Source of the DNA: Simiduia aestuariiviva
GTDB taxonomy: Bacteria; Pseudomonadota; Gammaproteobacteria; Pseudomonadales; Cellvibrionaceae
Direction of reading: 5' to 3'
NCBI RefSeq assembly: GCF_014192475.1
Contig: NZ_JACHXZ010000004.1
Span: 423,348-487,347 of the forward strand
Length of the DNA: 64,000 nt
Shown: in pieces, positions 34,388-42,824 of the stretch
How the letters are laid out: every line of letters begins with the position of its first letter
Numbering within the stretch: position 1 is the stretch's first letter
The notes under the pieces: model-generated
Seen by the model: only the letters and a program-made list of their open reading frames with translations
What the model was told of the DNA's origin: nothing
Database searches by the model: none
Translations under genes and position numbers: made by a program

Positions 34388-36568
34388 ATGGACGTTTCTC
34401 TCCTGCTCGACCAACTCAACGATGCGCAGCGCCAAGCGGTCAGCGCAGAACCCTGTAATCAACTGATTCTGGCCGGTGCCGGCAGCGGTAAAACCCGCGT
34501 GCTGGTGCACCGCATTGCTTGGTTGATCCAAGTTGAACAGGTATCGCCCGTGTCGATCATGGCCGTGACCTTTACCAATAAAGCCGCCCGTGAAATGCGC
34601 GCGCGCTTGGAAGAGCTCATGGGGCTGAATCCACGCGCCATGTGGGTGGGCACCTTCCACGGTTTAGCGCATCGGCTCCTTAAAATGCATTGGTCTGATG
34701 CCAAACTGCCGCAGAATTTTCAAATCTTAGACAGCGATGACCAGCTGCGTATGATCAAGCGCGTGTGTGCGGGTTTACAGTTGGATGAAAAGCAGTGGCC
34801 GGCTCGCCAAGCCCAGTGGTGGATCAACAGCCAAAAAGACGAAGGTCGCCGCGCCGACCACGTCGATGATACCGGCGATGTCTATACCCGCACCCACTTG
34901 GCGATCTATCGCGGTTATGAAGCCGCTTGCAATACCACGGGGCTGGTGGATTTCGGGGAATTGTTACTGCGCGCCCTGGAATTGCTGCGCGACAACCCAG
35001 CGCTACTCAAGCATTACCAACAGCGTTTCCCCTTTGTCTTGGTGGACGAATTCCAAGACACCAATGCCGTGCAGTATGCCTGGTTGCGCGTGCTGGCGGG
35101 CAAAACTGCATATGTCACCGCCGTGGGCGACGACGATCAATCCATCTACGGCTGGCGCGGCGCGCGCATCGAAAATATCCAGCGGTTTACCGATGATTTT
35201 TTGAATACCAAAACCATCCGCTTGGAGCAAAACTACCGCTCTACCGCCAATATTTTGAAAGCGGCCAATGCGGTCATCGATAACAACCAAGGCCGACTCG
35301 GTAAAGAGCTGTGGACCGACGGTGATGAGGGCGATTTAATCGCCCTGTACGCCGCTTATAACGAACAAGATGAGGCGCGCTTTATTGTCGAGCGCATTGA
35401 GCAATGGCACAGCCAACCGAATCGTCGTTTAGACGAGGTGGCCATTTTGTATCGATCAAACGCCCAATCGCGGGTGCTGGAAGAGGCGCTTTTACGCGAA
35501 CAGGTGCCCTATCGTATCTATGGCGGCCAGCGATTTTACGAGCGCTTGGAAATCAAAAACGCGCTGGCGTATTTACGCCTGATCAATAACCCCCACGATG
35601 ACCCCGCGTTTGAGCGGGTGGTAAACACACCCACCCGCGGCATTGGTGAAAAATCCGTTGATACTATTCGCCAATTTGCGCGTGCAGAAGGCTGCTCGCT
35701 TTGGGCTGCGGCACAAAAAATGGTGCAGGAAAAGGTCTTAGCCCCACGGGCTCGCAGCGCGGTGGAGGGTTTTCAAGTACTGGTGCAAGAGCTGAAACAG
35801 GTCACCGAAACGCTGCCATTGGGCGACATGGTCGATAAGGTCATCAAAGGCTCTGGCCTGCTGGATTTCCACAAAAATGAGAAGGGTGAAAAGGGCCAAG
35901 CGCGGGTCGAGAACCTCCAAGAACTCACCAACGCCTGTGGCAGTTTTGTCGGCGAAGATGAAAACATCTCAGATTTGGCGGAATTCTTAGACGGTGCGGC
36001 ACTGGATGCTGGCGATCAGCAGGCCGATGAATTTGAAGACGCGGTGCAATTGATGACCCTGCACTCCGCAAAAGGTCTGGAATTTCCCCTAGTGTTTTTG
36101 GCGGGCATGGAAGAAAATCTATTTCCGCACAAAATGTCCATGGAAGAGCCAGGTCGCCTAGAGGAAGAGCGCCGCTTGGCCTATGTGGGCATTACCCGCG
36201 CCATGGAGAAGCTGTACCTGACCTATGCGGAATCGCGGCGCATGTATGGCAGCGAAACCTACAATGCCTTGTCGCGTTTTGTGAAAGAAATACCCAATAC
36301 GCTGTTAGAGGAAGTGCGCGTGAAAGCGAGCTTTTCTCGCCCTGTATCTTTTGAACGGGCCGCCCCTTCACGTTGGGATAATCAGGCAGAATATGCGCAA
36401 GATACCGGTTTTAGTCTTGGGCAAGGTGTTAACCACCCAATTTTTGGCGAAGGGGTTATCACCCAATTTGAGGGCCAGGGCGCCAATGCGCGCGTGCAGG
36501 TGAATTTTTTAAATGAAGGTAGTAAGTGGTTGGTGCTCAGGCTGGCGAAGTTGGAAGCATTGAGTTAA
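34388..36568 (+). CDS. uvrD: DNA helicase II UvrD
   Basis: 726-residue superfamily 1 3'-5' helicase of nucleotide excision and mismatch repair. It opens MDVSLLLDQLNDAQRQAV, nearly the E. coli UvrD start, with Walker A GAGSGKTRVL (about residues 30-39), VDEFQDTN (motif II), DDQSIYGWRGA (III), LEQNYRS (IV), LMTLHSAKGLEFPLVFLAGMEE (V) and YVGITRA (VI). The C-terminal Tudor-like tail GVNHPIFGEGVITQFEGQG is typical of UvrD/PcrA. No LexA-type operator is seen upstream, though one is known in E. coli; a HexR operator lies there instead. Confidence 0.96.
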   Translation: MDVSLLLDQLNDAQRQAVSAEPCNQLILAGAGSGKTRVLVHRIAWLIQVEQVSPVSIMAVTFTNKAAREMRARLEELMGLNPRAMWVGTFHGLAHRLLKMHWSDAKLPQNFQILDSDDQLRMIKRVCAGLQLDEKQWPARQAQWWINSQKDEGRRADHVDDTGDVYTRTHLAIYRGYEAACNTTGLVDFGELLLRALELLRDNPALLKHYQQRFPFVLVDEFQDTNAVQYAWLRVLAGKTAYVTAVGDDDQSIYGWRGARIENIQRFTDDFLNTKTIRLEQNYRSTANILKAANAVIDNNQGRLGKELWTDGDEGDLIALYAAYNEQDEARFIVERIEQWHSQPNRRLDEVAILYRSNAQSRVLEEALLREQVPYRIYGGQRFYERLEIKNALAYLRLINNPHDDPAFERVVNTPTRGIGEKSVDTIRQFARAEGCSLWAAAQKMVQEKVLAPRARSAVEGFQVLVQELKQVTETLPLGDMVDKVIKGSGLLDFHKNEKGEKGQARVENLQELTNACGSFVGEDENISDLAEFLDGAALDAGDQQADEFEDAVQLMTLHSAKGLEFPLVFLAGMEENLFPHKMSMEEPGRLEEERRLAYVGITRAMEKLYLTYAESRRMYGSETYNALSRFVKEIPNTLLEEVRVKASFSRPVSFERAAPSRWDNQAEYAQDTGFSLGQGVNHPIFGEGVITQFEGQGANARVQVNFLNEGSKWLVLRLAKLEALS

Positions 36569-36605
36569 TTTCCTCGCACCTTTTGCAACACCCATCACAA
36601 TAATA

Positions 36606-37754
36606 ATGGCTAACACTATGAACCCACTTAACCCTCAACGACATTCTGCATGGATTCCCATCGTAATCGTGAGTTTAGCGGCGCTGGTGATCGCACTTTT
36701 CTATGCCTTGGTATTCAGCCAACCGGCCACGCAAAAGGTGTTTGAAAACACCGGTGCGCAAACGCAGCAGGTTTACAAATGGCGCATGGCGACCACCTGG
36801 CCGAAAAATTTTCCCGGTCTGGGTATGGCCGCAGAAAACTTTGCGAGTTGGATCAATGAAGCCAGCAATGGGCGAATGCAGGTGACCGTATATGGCGCCA
36901 ATGAATTGGTGCCTGCACTGGGCGTGTTTGATGCAGTTTCCAGTGGCAGCGTTGAATTGGGCCACGGTGGTGCCTACTATTGGAAGGGCAAAATCCCCGC
37001 AGCGCCGTTTTTTACCTCGGTGCCTTTCGGCATGAACGCACAGGAAATGAATGGCTGGTTGCACTACGGCAACGGCCTGACATTGTGGCGTGAGGCCTAT
37101 GCACCGTTCAACATTGTACCTTTCGCCGGCGGCAATACCGGCGTGCAAATGGCCGGTTGGTTTAACAAAGAAATCAATTCCATGGCCGATATCAAAGGCC
37201 TAAAAATGCGCATTCCGGGGCTGGGTGGTGAAGTGTTTACCCGTGCAGGAGGTGTTGCCGTCAACATCCCGGGCAATGAACTGTACACCTCGCTGCAGAC
37301 CGGTGTTATCGATGCCACGGAATGGGTGGGGCCCTACAACGACTTGGCCTTTGGCTTTCATCAGGTGGCCAAGTATTACTACTACCCCGGCTGGCACGAG
37401 CCAGGTCCCACTCTGGAATTAATCGTGAATAAAACCGCGTTAGAGTCGCTACCCGCAGATTTACAAAAGTTGGTGGAAGTGACGGCGCGCGCGGTGAATC
37501 AAGATATGCTCGACGAGTACACGGCGCGCAATAACCGGGCAATGAATGAATTGGTCACCAAGCACGGTGTACAAATCAAGCGGCTGCCAAGCGACGTGTT
37601 GCAAAAGCTCAAGCAAATTTCTGATGAAATGTACGCTGAACAATCTAAGCAAGACCCATTTTTCGCCAAGGTCTATGCCGATTACAAAGCGTTTCGCGAT
37701 CAAGCTAAGCACTACCACGGGATATCGGAAGAGGCGTATTACCAAAGTCGGTAG
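36606..37754 (+). CDS. TRAP transporter solute-binding protein, DctP/TakP type
   Basis: 382 residues. An N-terminal membrane segment (WIPIVIVSLAALVIALFYALVF, about 16-37) may be a signal-anchor; the binding domain follows. WRMATTWPKNFPGLG, LGHGGAYYWKGK, LKMRIPGLGGEVF, TGVIDATEWVGPYND and YYYYPGWHEPGP are typical of the TakP subfamily, whose known members bind 2-oxo acids or lactate with a metal ion. The conserved Arg in KMRIPG would contact the carboxylate. ATG 36606 is used; ATG 36618 is possible. The membrane subunits dctQ/dctM lie 0.5-2.4 kb away on the opposite strand. The substrate is not determined. Confidence 0.85.
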   Translation: MANTMNPLNPQRHSAWIPIVIVSLAALVIALFYALVFSQPATQKVFENTGAQTQQVYKWRMATTWPKNFPGLGMAAENFASWINEASNGRMQVTVYGANELVPALGVFDAVSSGSVELGHGGAYYWKGKIPAAPFFTSVPFGMNAQEMNGWLHYGNGLTLWREAYAPFNIVPFAGGNTGVQMAGWFNKEINSMADIKGLKMRIPGLGGEVFTRAGGVAVNIPGNELYTSLQTGVIDATEWVGPYNDLAFGFHQVAKYYYYPGWHEPGPTLELIVNKTALESLPADLQKLVEVTARAVNQDMLDEYTARNNRAMNELVTKHGVQIKRLPSDVLQKLKQISDEMYAEQSKQDPFFAKVYADYKAFRDQAKHYHGISEEAYYQSR

Positions 37755-37811
37755 TAGGCTATTTGTTATTTCTAGATGTTCAGGCGCACAGGGTGCGCCT
37801 AGCGGGCGGGG

Positions 37812-38204
37812 TTATTTACCGATTGGGCGCGTGCGGCCGTTGCCGTCGATGGCCACATAAACAAATTCGCCTTCGGTAATTTTTTGGGCTTCACCGCCCT
37901 GCGGGTCCATGATCCACGCTTCTACCAAGGTGCGGATTGAGGAGCGTCCCACCTCTTCGACCTCTACGTAAAACCCAACGCTTGAACCCACCGGTACGGG
38001 GCGTAGAAAGACCATGGAGCCCACGGCCACGGTAGTGACCCGGCCCCGGGCGATAGACTGCGCAGAAACAGAGCCGGCCAAATCCATTTTGGTCATCAAC
38101 CAACCGCCGTAAATATCGCCGCTGGCGTTGGTATCGGCGGGCAAAGTTAATGTTTGTAGCATCAACTGGCCTGTGGGTGTGGGGTTCTCGTCTTCATTTT
38201 GCAT
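37812..38204 (-). CDS. yciA: acyl-CoA thioesterase, YciA type
   Basis: 130-residue single hotdog-fold protein. The block LTLPADTNASGDIYGGWLMTKMDLAGS contains the catalytic Asn/Asp region of YciA, and VGSMVFLRPVPVGSSVGFYVEVEEVG and the C-terminal FVYVAIDGNGRTRPI match it. YciA hydrolyses a broad range of acyl-CoAs in the cytosol. It lies between the TRAP binding protein (convergent) and dctM (same strand, 33 bases upstream), so it may be read with dctQM. An 8-bp hairpin AGGCGCAC/GTGCGCCT (37782-37800) separates it from dctP but has no T-run. Confidence 0.85.
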   Translation of the reverse strand: MQNEDENPTPTGQLMLQTLTLPADTNASGDIYGGWLMTKMDLAGSVSAQSIARGRVTTVAVGSMVFLRPVPVGSSVGFYVEVEEVGRSSIRTLVEAWIMDPQGGEAQKITEGEFVYVAIDGNGRTRPIGK

Positions 38205-38237
38205 GGTGAATTCTCGTTATCAGTACCGCTAAGCTCG

Positions 38238-39602
38238 CTAACTCCGCAGCAGGTTGGGCAGCCAAGAAACGATGCCTGGCTCCAGCGCTATCAGGGCGAG
38301 GAGTAGCAATTGGATCACAATAAAAGGTACTACGCCACGGTAAATCTGTGCGGTAGGCACCGAATCGGGTGCAACGCCGCGCAAATAAAACAGCGCAAAG
38401 CCAAAGGGCGGCGTTAAAAAGCTGGTTTGAAGATTGATGGCAATCATAATGCCCAACCACAGGGGGTCTACCCCCATGGCAAACAACACCGGCGCGATGA
38501 TGGGCACCACCACAAAGGTAATTTCGATAAAGTCGAGAATAAAGCCCAGCAAAAAGATGAGCACCATCACCACCAGTAGCGCCGTCAAGGTGCCGCCTGG
38601 CAGCCCGGTAAACAATTCGTGCACCAGTGTTTCTCCGCCAAGGCCGCGAAACACCAAAGAAAACAGCGAGGCCCCAATTAAAATACCAAACACCATGGCG
38701 GTAATGCGGGTGGTGGATTGGACCACATCCCGCAGTATCGCGAGGGTTAGCTTACCCCTCAGACCCGCCAGAAGCAGCGCGCCCAAAGCGCCCACGCCAG
38801 CGGCTTCAGTGGGCGTGGCCGCGCCGGTGAGAATTGACCCCAATACCAAAACGATCAATGCAATGGGTGGCAACAGGCTCGACAATAGCTCCGCCAGCGA
38901 CGGCGCTTGATCGAGACTGGCCGGTGCGAGGTGCGGGCTGCGCCACGCCTTAAAACCGAGATAGACCAAGTAAAACACCACCAGAATCAAACCTGGCACC
39001 AACGCCCCAACAAATAAGTCGCCCACGGAGATGGGCTCCGCATTGTAAACGCCTAGCGTGAGTTGGGATTGTTGATAGGCACTGCTGAGAATATCGCCCA
39101 GCAATACCAGCGCGATGGAGGGTGGGATGATTTGGCCCAGCGTGCCGGTGGCGCAAATAGTGCCGGTGGCCAGCGCGGGGTCATAGCCGCGTTTCAGCAT
39201 GGTGGGCAGCGACATCAGGCCCATGGTGACCACTGTGGCACCGACAATACCGGTACTGGCGGCCAACAGGGTGCCCACCAAAATGACCGATAACCCCAAG
39301 CCGCCGGGCAGTCGACCGCAGGCGCGGGCCATGTTGCTGAGCAGGTCTTCCGCCAACCGGGAGCGCTCAAGCATGACGCCCATGAACACGAACAGGGGCA
39401 CTGCGATCAAGGTCACATTGGTCATGGTGCCATAGAGGCGATCCGGCAGTGCGAGCAGCAAATTGGGATCGAAATGTTGCAGCAATATGCCCAAACCGGC
39501 GAATAGCAATGCCACACCGGCGAGTGTGAAGGCCACGGGATAGCCCAGCATTAGCACCAGACAGACGGCAACAAATAGAAACAGTGGCAGCAGCTCAATC
39601 AT
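38238..39602 (-). CDS. dctM: TRAP transporter large membrane subunit DctM
   Basis: About 454 residues with a dozen hydrophobic segments, the Na+-coupled translocation subunit of a TRAP importer. Family blocks: GYPVAFTLAGVALLF, ALPDRLYGTMTNVTLIAVPLFVFMGVML, ASTGIVGATVVTMGLMSLPTMLKRGYD, GTLGQIIPPSIALVLLGD and the C-terminal NLQTSFLTPPFGFALFYLRG. I prefer ATG 39602 (MIELLPLF), which overlaps the dctQ stop by 8 bases and has GGGGG upstream; ATG 39617 would add five residues. Reads dctQ-dctM-yciA. Confidence 0.92.
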   Translation of the reverse strand: MIELLPLFLFVAVCLVLMLGYPVAFTLAGVALLFAGLGILLQHFDPNLLLALPDRLYGTMTNVTLIAVPLFVFMGVMLERSRLAEDLLSNMARACGRLPGGLGLSVILVGTLLAASTGIVGATVVTMGLMSLPTMLKRGYDPALATGTICATGTLGQIIPPSIALVLLGDILSSAYQQSQLTLGVYNAEPISVGDLFVGALVPGLILVVFYLVYLGFKAWRSPHLAPASLDQAPSLAELLSSLLPPIALIVLVLGSILTGAATPTEAAGVGALGALLLAGLRGKLTLAILRDVVQSTTRITAMVFGILIGASLFSLVFRGLGGETLVHELFTGLPGGTLTALLVVMVLIFLLGFILDFIEITFVVVPIIAPVLFAMGVDPLWLGIMIAINLQTSFLTPPFGFALFYLRGVAPDSVPTAQIYRGVVPFIVIQLLLLALIALEPGIVSWLPNLLRS

Positions 39603-40149
39603 GGCTCTGGCCCCCATAACTCTGCATCAAGCGGCCCAGATTCCCAGCCACCTGTCCGATGGCGAGTATGATCAAACTGAGTGCAGATAGGGGCAGCAGC
39701 CCTTTTAGCAAATAGACAAAGGGCAAACCACCCGCCTCGCCGGACCCCTCTCGAATGGCGAGGGCATTGGTAAAGAAGGGCCAGGTGACCCAGAACATAA
39801 GGCAGGCAAAGGGCAGCAGGAATAACAGTGCGCCTAAACAATTGATCCAGGCCTGCGCTGTGGGACTAAAGCGTCGGTAAAAGATGTCGACGCGCACCTG
39901 CTGGTCTTCATCGGCGGTATAGGCCAGCGCCAGCAGAAATACCGTGGCGTGCAAATAGATGAGCCCTTCTTGGAGAGCCACGCTGCCCACGTTGAAGCCG
40001 TAGCGCAACAGAACGATCAGGCAGGTGATCAGCACCATGGCCAAGGTCAGCCAAGCAACCCAGCGACCCAGTCGCCGAGTGCCTGATTGCAGGGCGAATT
40101 GCAGGGCAATCAGCCCTTGGCCTAAGGGCCTTGATTCACTATCAGACAT
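39595..40149 (-). CDS. dctQ: TRAP transporter small membrane subunit DctQ
   Basis: 184 residues with four membrane segments (about 30-52, 62-80, 104-126, 146-168). The pattern VALQEGLIYLHATVFLLALAYTADEDQQVRVDIFYRRFSP is diagnostic for DctQ. It precedes dctM with an overlap. On the minus strand a TATAAT at 40188-40183 lies 34 bases before the ATG, without a clear -35. It is divergent from the pstS operon and shares a 165-base gap with the pstS Pho box. Confidence 0.88.
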   Translation of the reverse strand: MSDSESRPLGQGLIALQFALQSGTRRLGRWVAWLTLAMVLITCLIVLLRYGFNVGSVALQEGLIYLHATVFLLALAYTADEDQQVRVDIFYRRFSPTAQAWINCLGALLFLLPFACLMFWVTWPFFTNALAIREGSGEAGGLPFVYLLKGLLPLSALSLIILAIGQVAGNLGRLMQSYGGQSHD

Positions 40150-40220
40150 ATAAAAACGCTTTTTTATAGATTTTAGTTTTTCATTATACCGTGCACGTCA
40201 CCCTCAGCGGCGTCTATCCT

Positions 40221-40254
40221 TTGTCACATTTATGTCATTTAGGGTTCATATAAT
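40221..40254 (+). promoter_or_regulatory. Pho box and -10 element of the pst operon
   Basis: Direct heptamers TTGTCAC (40221-40227) and ATGTCAT (40232-40238) with a 4-base spacer match the PhoB box (CTGTCAT-N4-CTGTCAT). A perfect TATAAT (40249-40254) follows 10 bases later, the canonical arrangement in which PhoB replaces the -35. Another TTGTCAC stands at 40255-40261. Confidence 0.88.
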
Positions 40255-40314
40255 TGTCACCCAAAGGCAATACAGTGGCGCCGTCAAACAACTAATTGCC
40301 CCTTGGAGGACAAC

Positions 40315-41355
40315 GTGAAAAAACTACTGACTACTGCTGCTCTAGCCGCTACCGCACTGGGTGTGGCGATGACTGCTGGCGCGGCCGCGCGCGATCACAT
40401 TAGCATTGTGGGTTCGTCCACGGTATACCCCTTCTCAACTACCGTGGCTGAGCGCTTTGGTCGGTCTACCCATTTTAAGGCGCCGAAGGTTGAATCCACA
40501 GGCACCGGCGGCGGTTTCAAGTTGTTTTGCAGCGGTGTGGGCGTGCAATACCCCGATATGACCAATGCATCGCGCGCCATCAAAGATTCCGAGCTGCAAA
40601 TGTGTGCAGACAATGGTGTGACCGACGTGGTCGAAGTGTTGATTGGTTACGATGGCATTGTGATCGCCAACGCCAAGGCTGCCCCCCTGTTCAAAGTCAC
40701 TCGCAAAGACCTCTTTCTCGCCCTGGCTAAGGAAGTTCCCAATCCCAAAGGCGGTCAAGGGTTGATTGCCAACCCCTATAAAACGTGGAAGGACATCAAT
40801 CCCGTATTGCCAGCCAGCAAGATTGAGGTGCTGGGTCCACCGCCCACGTCAGGCACGCGCGATGCGTTTTTAGAAATGGCTATGGAAGGTGGCTGCAACA
40901 GTTTTGATTGGATCAAAGCGTTAAAGTCCACTGACAAAAACAAATACAAAGCCCTGTGTCACGAAATTCGTGAAGACGGAGCCTACGTTGAAGCCGGAGA
41001 AAACGACAATTTGATCGTTCAAAAACTGAATGCCAACCCCAACGCGCTGGGCATTTTTGGCTTTAGCTTTCTCGATCAAAATAGCGACAAGGTAAAAGCG
41101 TCACAGGTGGATGGCAAAGACCCGACGTTTGATACCATCGCCGATGGTAGTTACCCTATCTCGCGCCCACTGTTTTTCTATGTGAAAAAAGCCCACGTGG
41201 GTGTGGTGCCGGGCATCGCTGAATACTTGGCAGAGTTCACCCACGAAAAAGCGTGGGGCGATGAAGGCTATCTGACGGACAAAGGCATGATTCCCATGGC
41301 CAAAGCAAAACGCGCCAAGATTGCGGCCGAGGTCAAGGCGTTAAAGACGCTTTAA
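40315..41355 (+). CDS. pstS: phosphate ABC transporter periplasmic binding protein PstS
   Basis: 346 residues with a signal peptide (MKKLLTTAALAATALGVAMTAGAAA, cleavage near residue 25). Phosphate-binding motifs IVGSSTVYPF, STGTGGGFKLFC, and SGTRDAFLEMAM are visible. GTG start at 40315 is set by GGAGG at 40305-40309. It binds orthophosphate in the periplasm and hands it to PstCA. It belongs to the longer PstS group found in pseudomonads and marine bacteria, not the E. coli type. First gene of pstS-pstC-pstA-pstB-phoU behind a Pho box. Confidence 0.94.
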   Translation: MKKLLTTAALAATALGVAMTAGAAARDHISIVGSSTVYPFSTTVAERFGRSTHFKAPKVESTGTGGGFKLFCSGVGVQYPDMTNASRAIKDSELQMCADNGVTDVVEVLIGYDGIVIANAKAAPLFKVTRKDLFLALAKEVPNPKGGQGLIANPYKTWKDINPVLPASKIEVLGPPPTSGTRDAFLEMAMEGGCNSFDWIKALKSTDKNKYKALCHEIREDGAYVEAGENDNLIVQKLNANPNALGIFGFSFLDQNSDKVKASQVDGKDPTFDTIADGSYPISRPLFFYVKKAHVGVVPGIAEYLAEFTHEKAWGDEGYLTDKGMIPMAKAKRAKIAAEVKALKTL

Positions 41356-41435
41356 TCGCCGCACTGGCATTTTGAATTACCCATCGCTCGGCGCCGGTCG
41401 CCGAGCGATTGCTTTATTGAGAACGACTGAACATT

Positions 41436-42824
41436 ATGCAGCCACTCACACTGTTTACTTCACTGCTCGCACTCGCGGTTTTTGCGTTTGTCATAGGCCG
41501 AGGCCGTGCCATGTTGCAATCGCAGAGCATTGGTGGTGCCAGCAGCCTTGCGTCCTTGCCGTTTTACTACGGCATGTTGACGGCGCTTTGGTGTGCGCTC
41601 CCTGCGTTGGTGGTCTTAGGTGTTTGGCAGTTGTTTGATGCCAATCTCATCGAGTGGTTTGTGATCGCGAAATTGTCGGCCGACGCACAGGCGCTGCCCG
41701 CCGATGAGTTGGGCCTGTTGTTAAACACTGTGTCCAATATTGCCCAGGGGCACCTGTCAAGTGACGGACAGCCGGCGGAATTATTGGCGGCAGCAGAGAG
41801 TTTAACGGCTATTCAAACCACCAATCGCCTAGCCGCCACTGGCGTTGTACTGAGTTTGGGCATCTTGGGGTTAATGTTTGGTTGGAGCAAGGTGGCACCG
41901 CAACTGCGTGCTCGGCAAAAAGTTGAAACCGTTTTTAGTTGGTTCCTTTTGGCCTGTTCCTGCCTCGCAATTTTGACCACAGTAGGCATTGTGCTCAGCG
42001 TGCTGTTTGAGTCGTTACAATTTTTCCGCTCGGTCTCCCCCTTTGAATTTCTCTTTGGTACTCAGTGGAGCCCGCAGATGGCCATGCGTGCCGATCAGGT
42101 GGGTAGCTCCGGTGCGTTTGGATCTGTGCCTCTGTTTGCCGGCACGATGTTAATTTCATTGATTGCCATGGTTGTCGCAGTGCCCGTGGGTTTGATGGCT
42201 GCCATCTACTTGGCGGAATATGCGCACCGGCAGGTGCGCGCGGTGGTCAAGCCCTTGTTAGAAATTTTGGCGGGCATACCAACTGTGGTTTATGGTTTTT
42301 TTGCGGCCCTGACCGTGGCACCTGTCATTCGCGATTTAGGGTTGTCATTCGGTCTCGCCACATCGAGCGAAAGCGCGCTGGCAGCGGGCTTAGTCATGGG
42401 GGTAATGATTATTCCCTTTGTGTCTTCGCTGGCCGATGATGTGATCAGTGCAGTGCCGCAATCGTTGCGCGATGGCTCACTGGCATTGGGCGCGACCCAA
42501 TCTGAAACCATAAAGCAAGTGGTGTTGCCCGCGGCTTTACCTGGCGTGGTTGGTGGTGTATTGCTGGCCGCATCGCGGGCCATTGGCGAAACCATGATCG
42601 TCGTTATGGCCGCTGGACTTGCCGCCAAACTCACCGCCAATCCGCTCGAATCGGTGACCACGGTTACTGTCCAAATTGTGACACTACTCGTGGGTGACCA
42701 AGAATTTGACAGCCCTAAAACCTTGGCGGCTTTTGCCTTGGGCCTGATGTTGTTTGTCACCACCTTGGCGCTCAATTTTGTAGCACTGCACGTGGTAAAA
42801 AAATATCGAGAGCAATATGACTAG
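41436..42824 (+). CDS. pstC: phosphate ABC transporter permease PstC
   Basis: 462-residue permease, much longer than E. coli PstC (319). The N-terminal third (residues 1-165) carries three extra hydrophobic segments and a loop; the standard permease domain (about 230-455) has the EAA motif ISAVPQSLRDGSLALGATQSETIKQVVLPAALPGVVGG. FEFLFGTQWSP and YLAEYAHRQVRAVVKPLLEILAGIPTVVYGFFA are PstC hallmarks. Its end overlaps pstA by 8 bases. Confidence 0.93.
   Translation: MQPLTLFTSLLALAVFAFVIGRGRAMLQSQSIGGASSLASLPFYYGMLTALWCALPALVVLGVWQLFDANLIEWFVIAKLSADAQALPADELGLLLNTVSNIAQGHLSSDGQPAELLAAAESLTAIQTTNRLAATGVVLSLGILGLMFGWSKVAPQLRARQKVETVFSWFLLACSCLAILTTVGIVLSVLFESLQFFRSVSPFEFLFGTQWSPQMAMRADQVGSSGAFGSVPLFAGTMLISLIAMVVAVPVGLMAAIYLAEYAHRQVRAVVKPLLEILAGIPTVVYGFFAALTVAPVIRDLGLSFGLATSSESALAAGLVMGVMIIPFVSSLADDVISAVPQSLRDGSLALGATQSETIKQVVLPAALPGVVGGVLLAASRAIGETMIVVMAAGLAAKLTANPLESVTTVTVQIVTLLVGDQEFDSPKTLAAFALGLMLFVTTLALNFVALHVVKKYREQYD

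Noticed and set aside
37782-37800. Terminator between dctP and yciA
   Set aside because: The 8-bp stem is perfect, but there is no T-run on either side; recorded only in the yciA entry.
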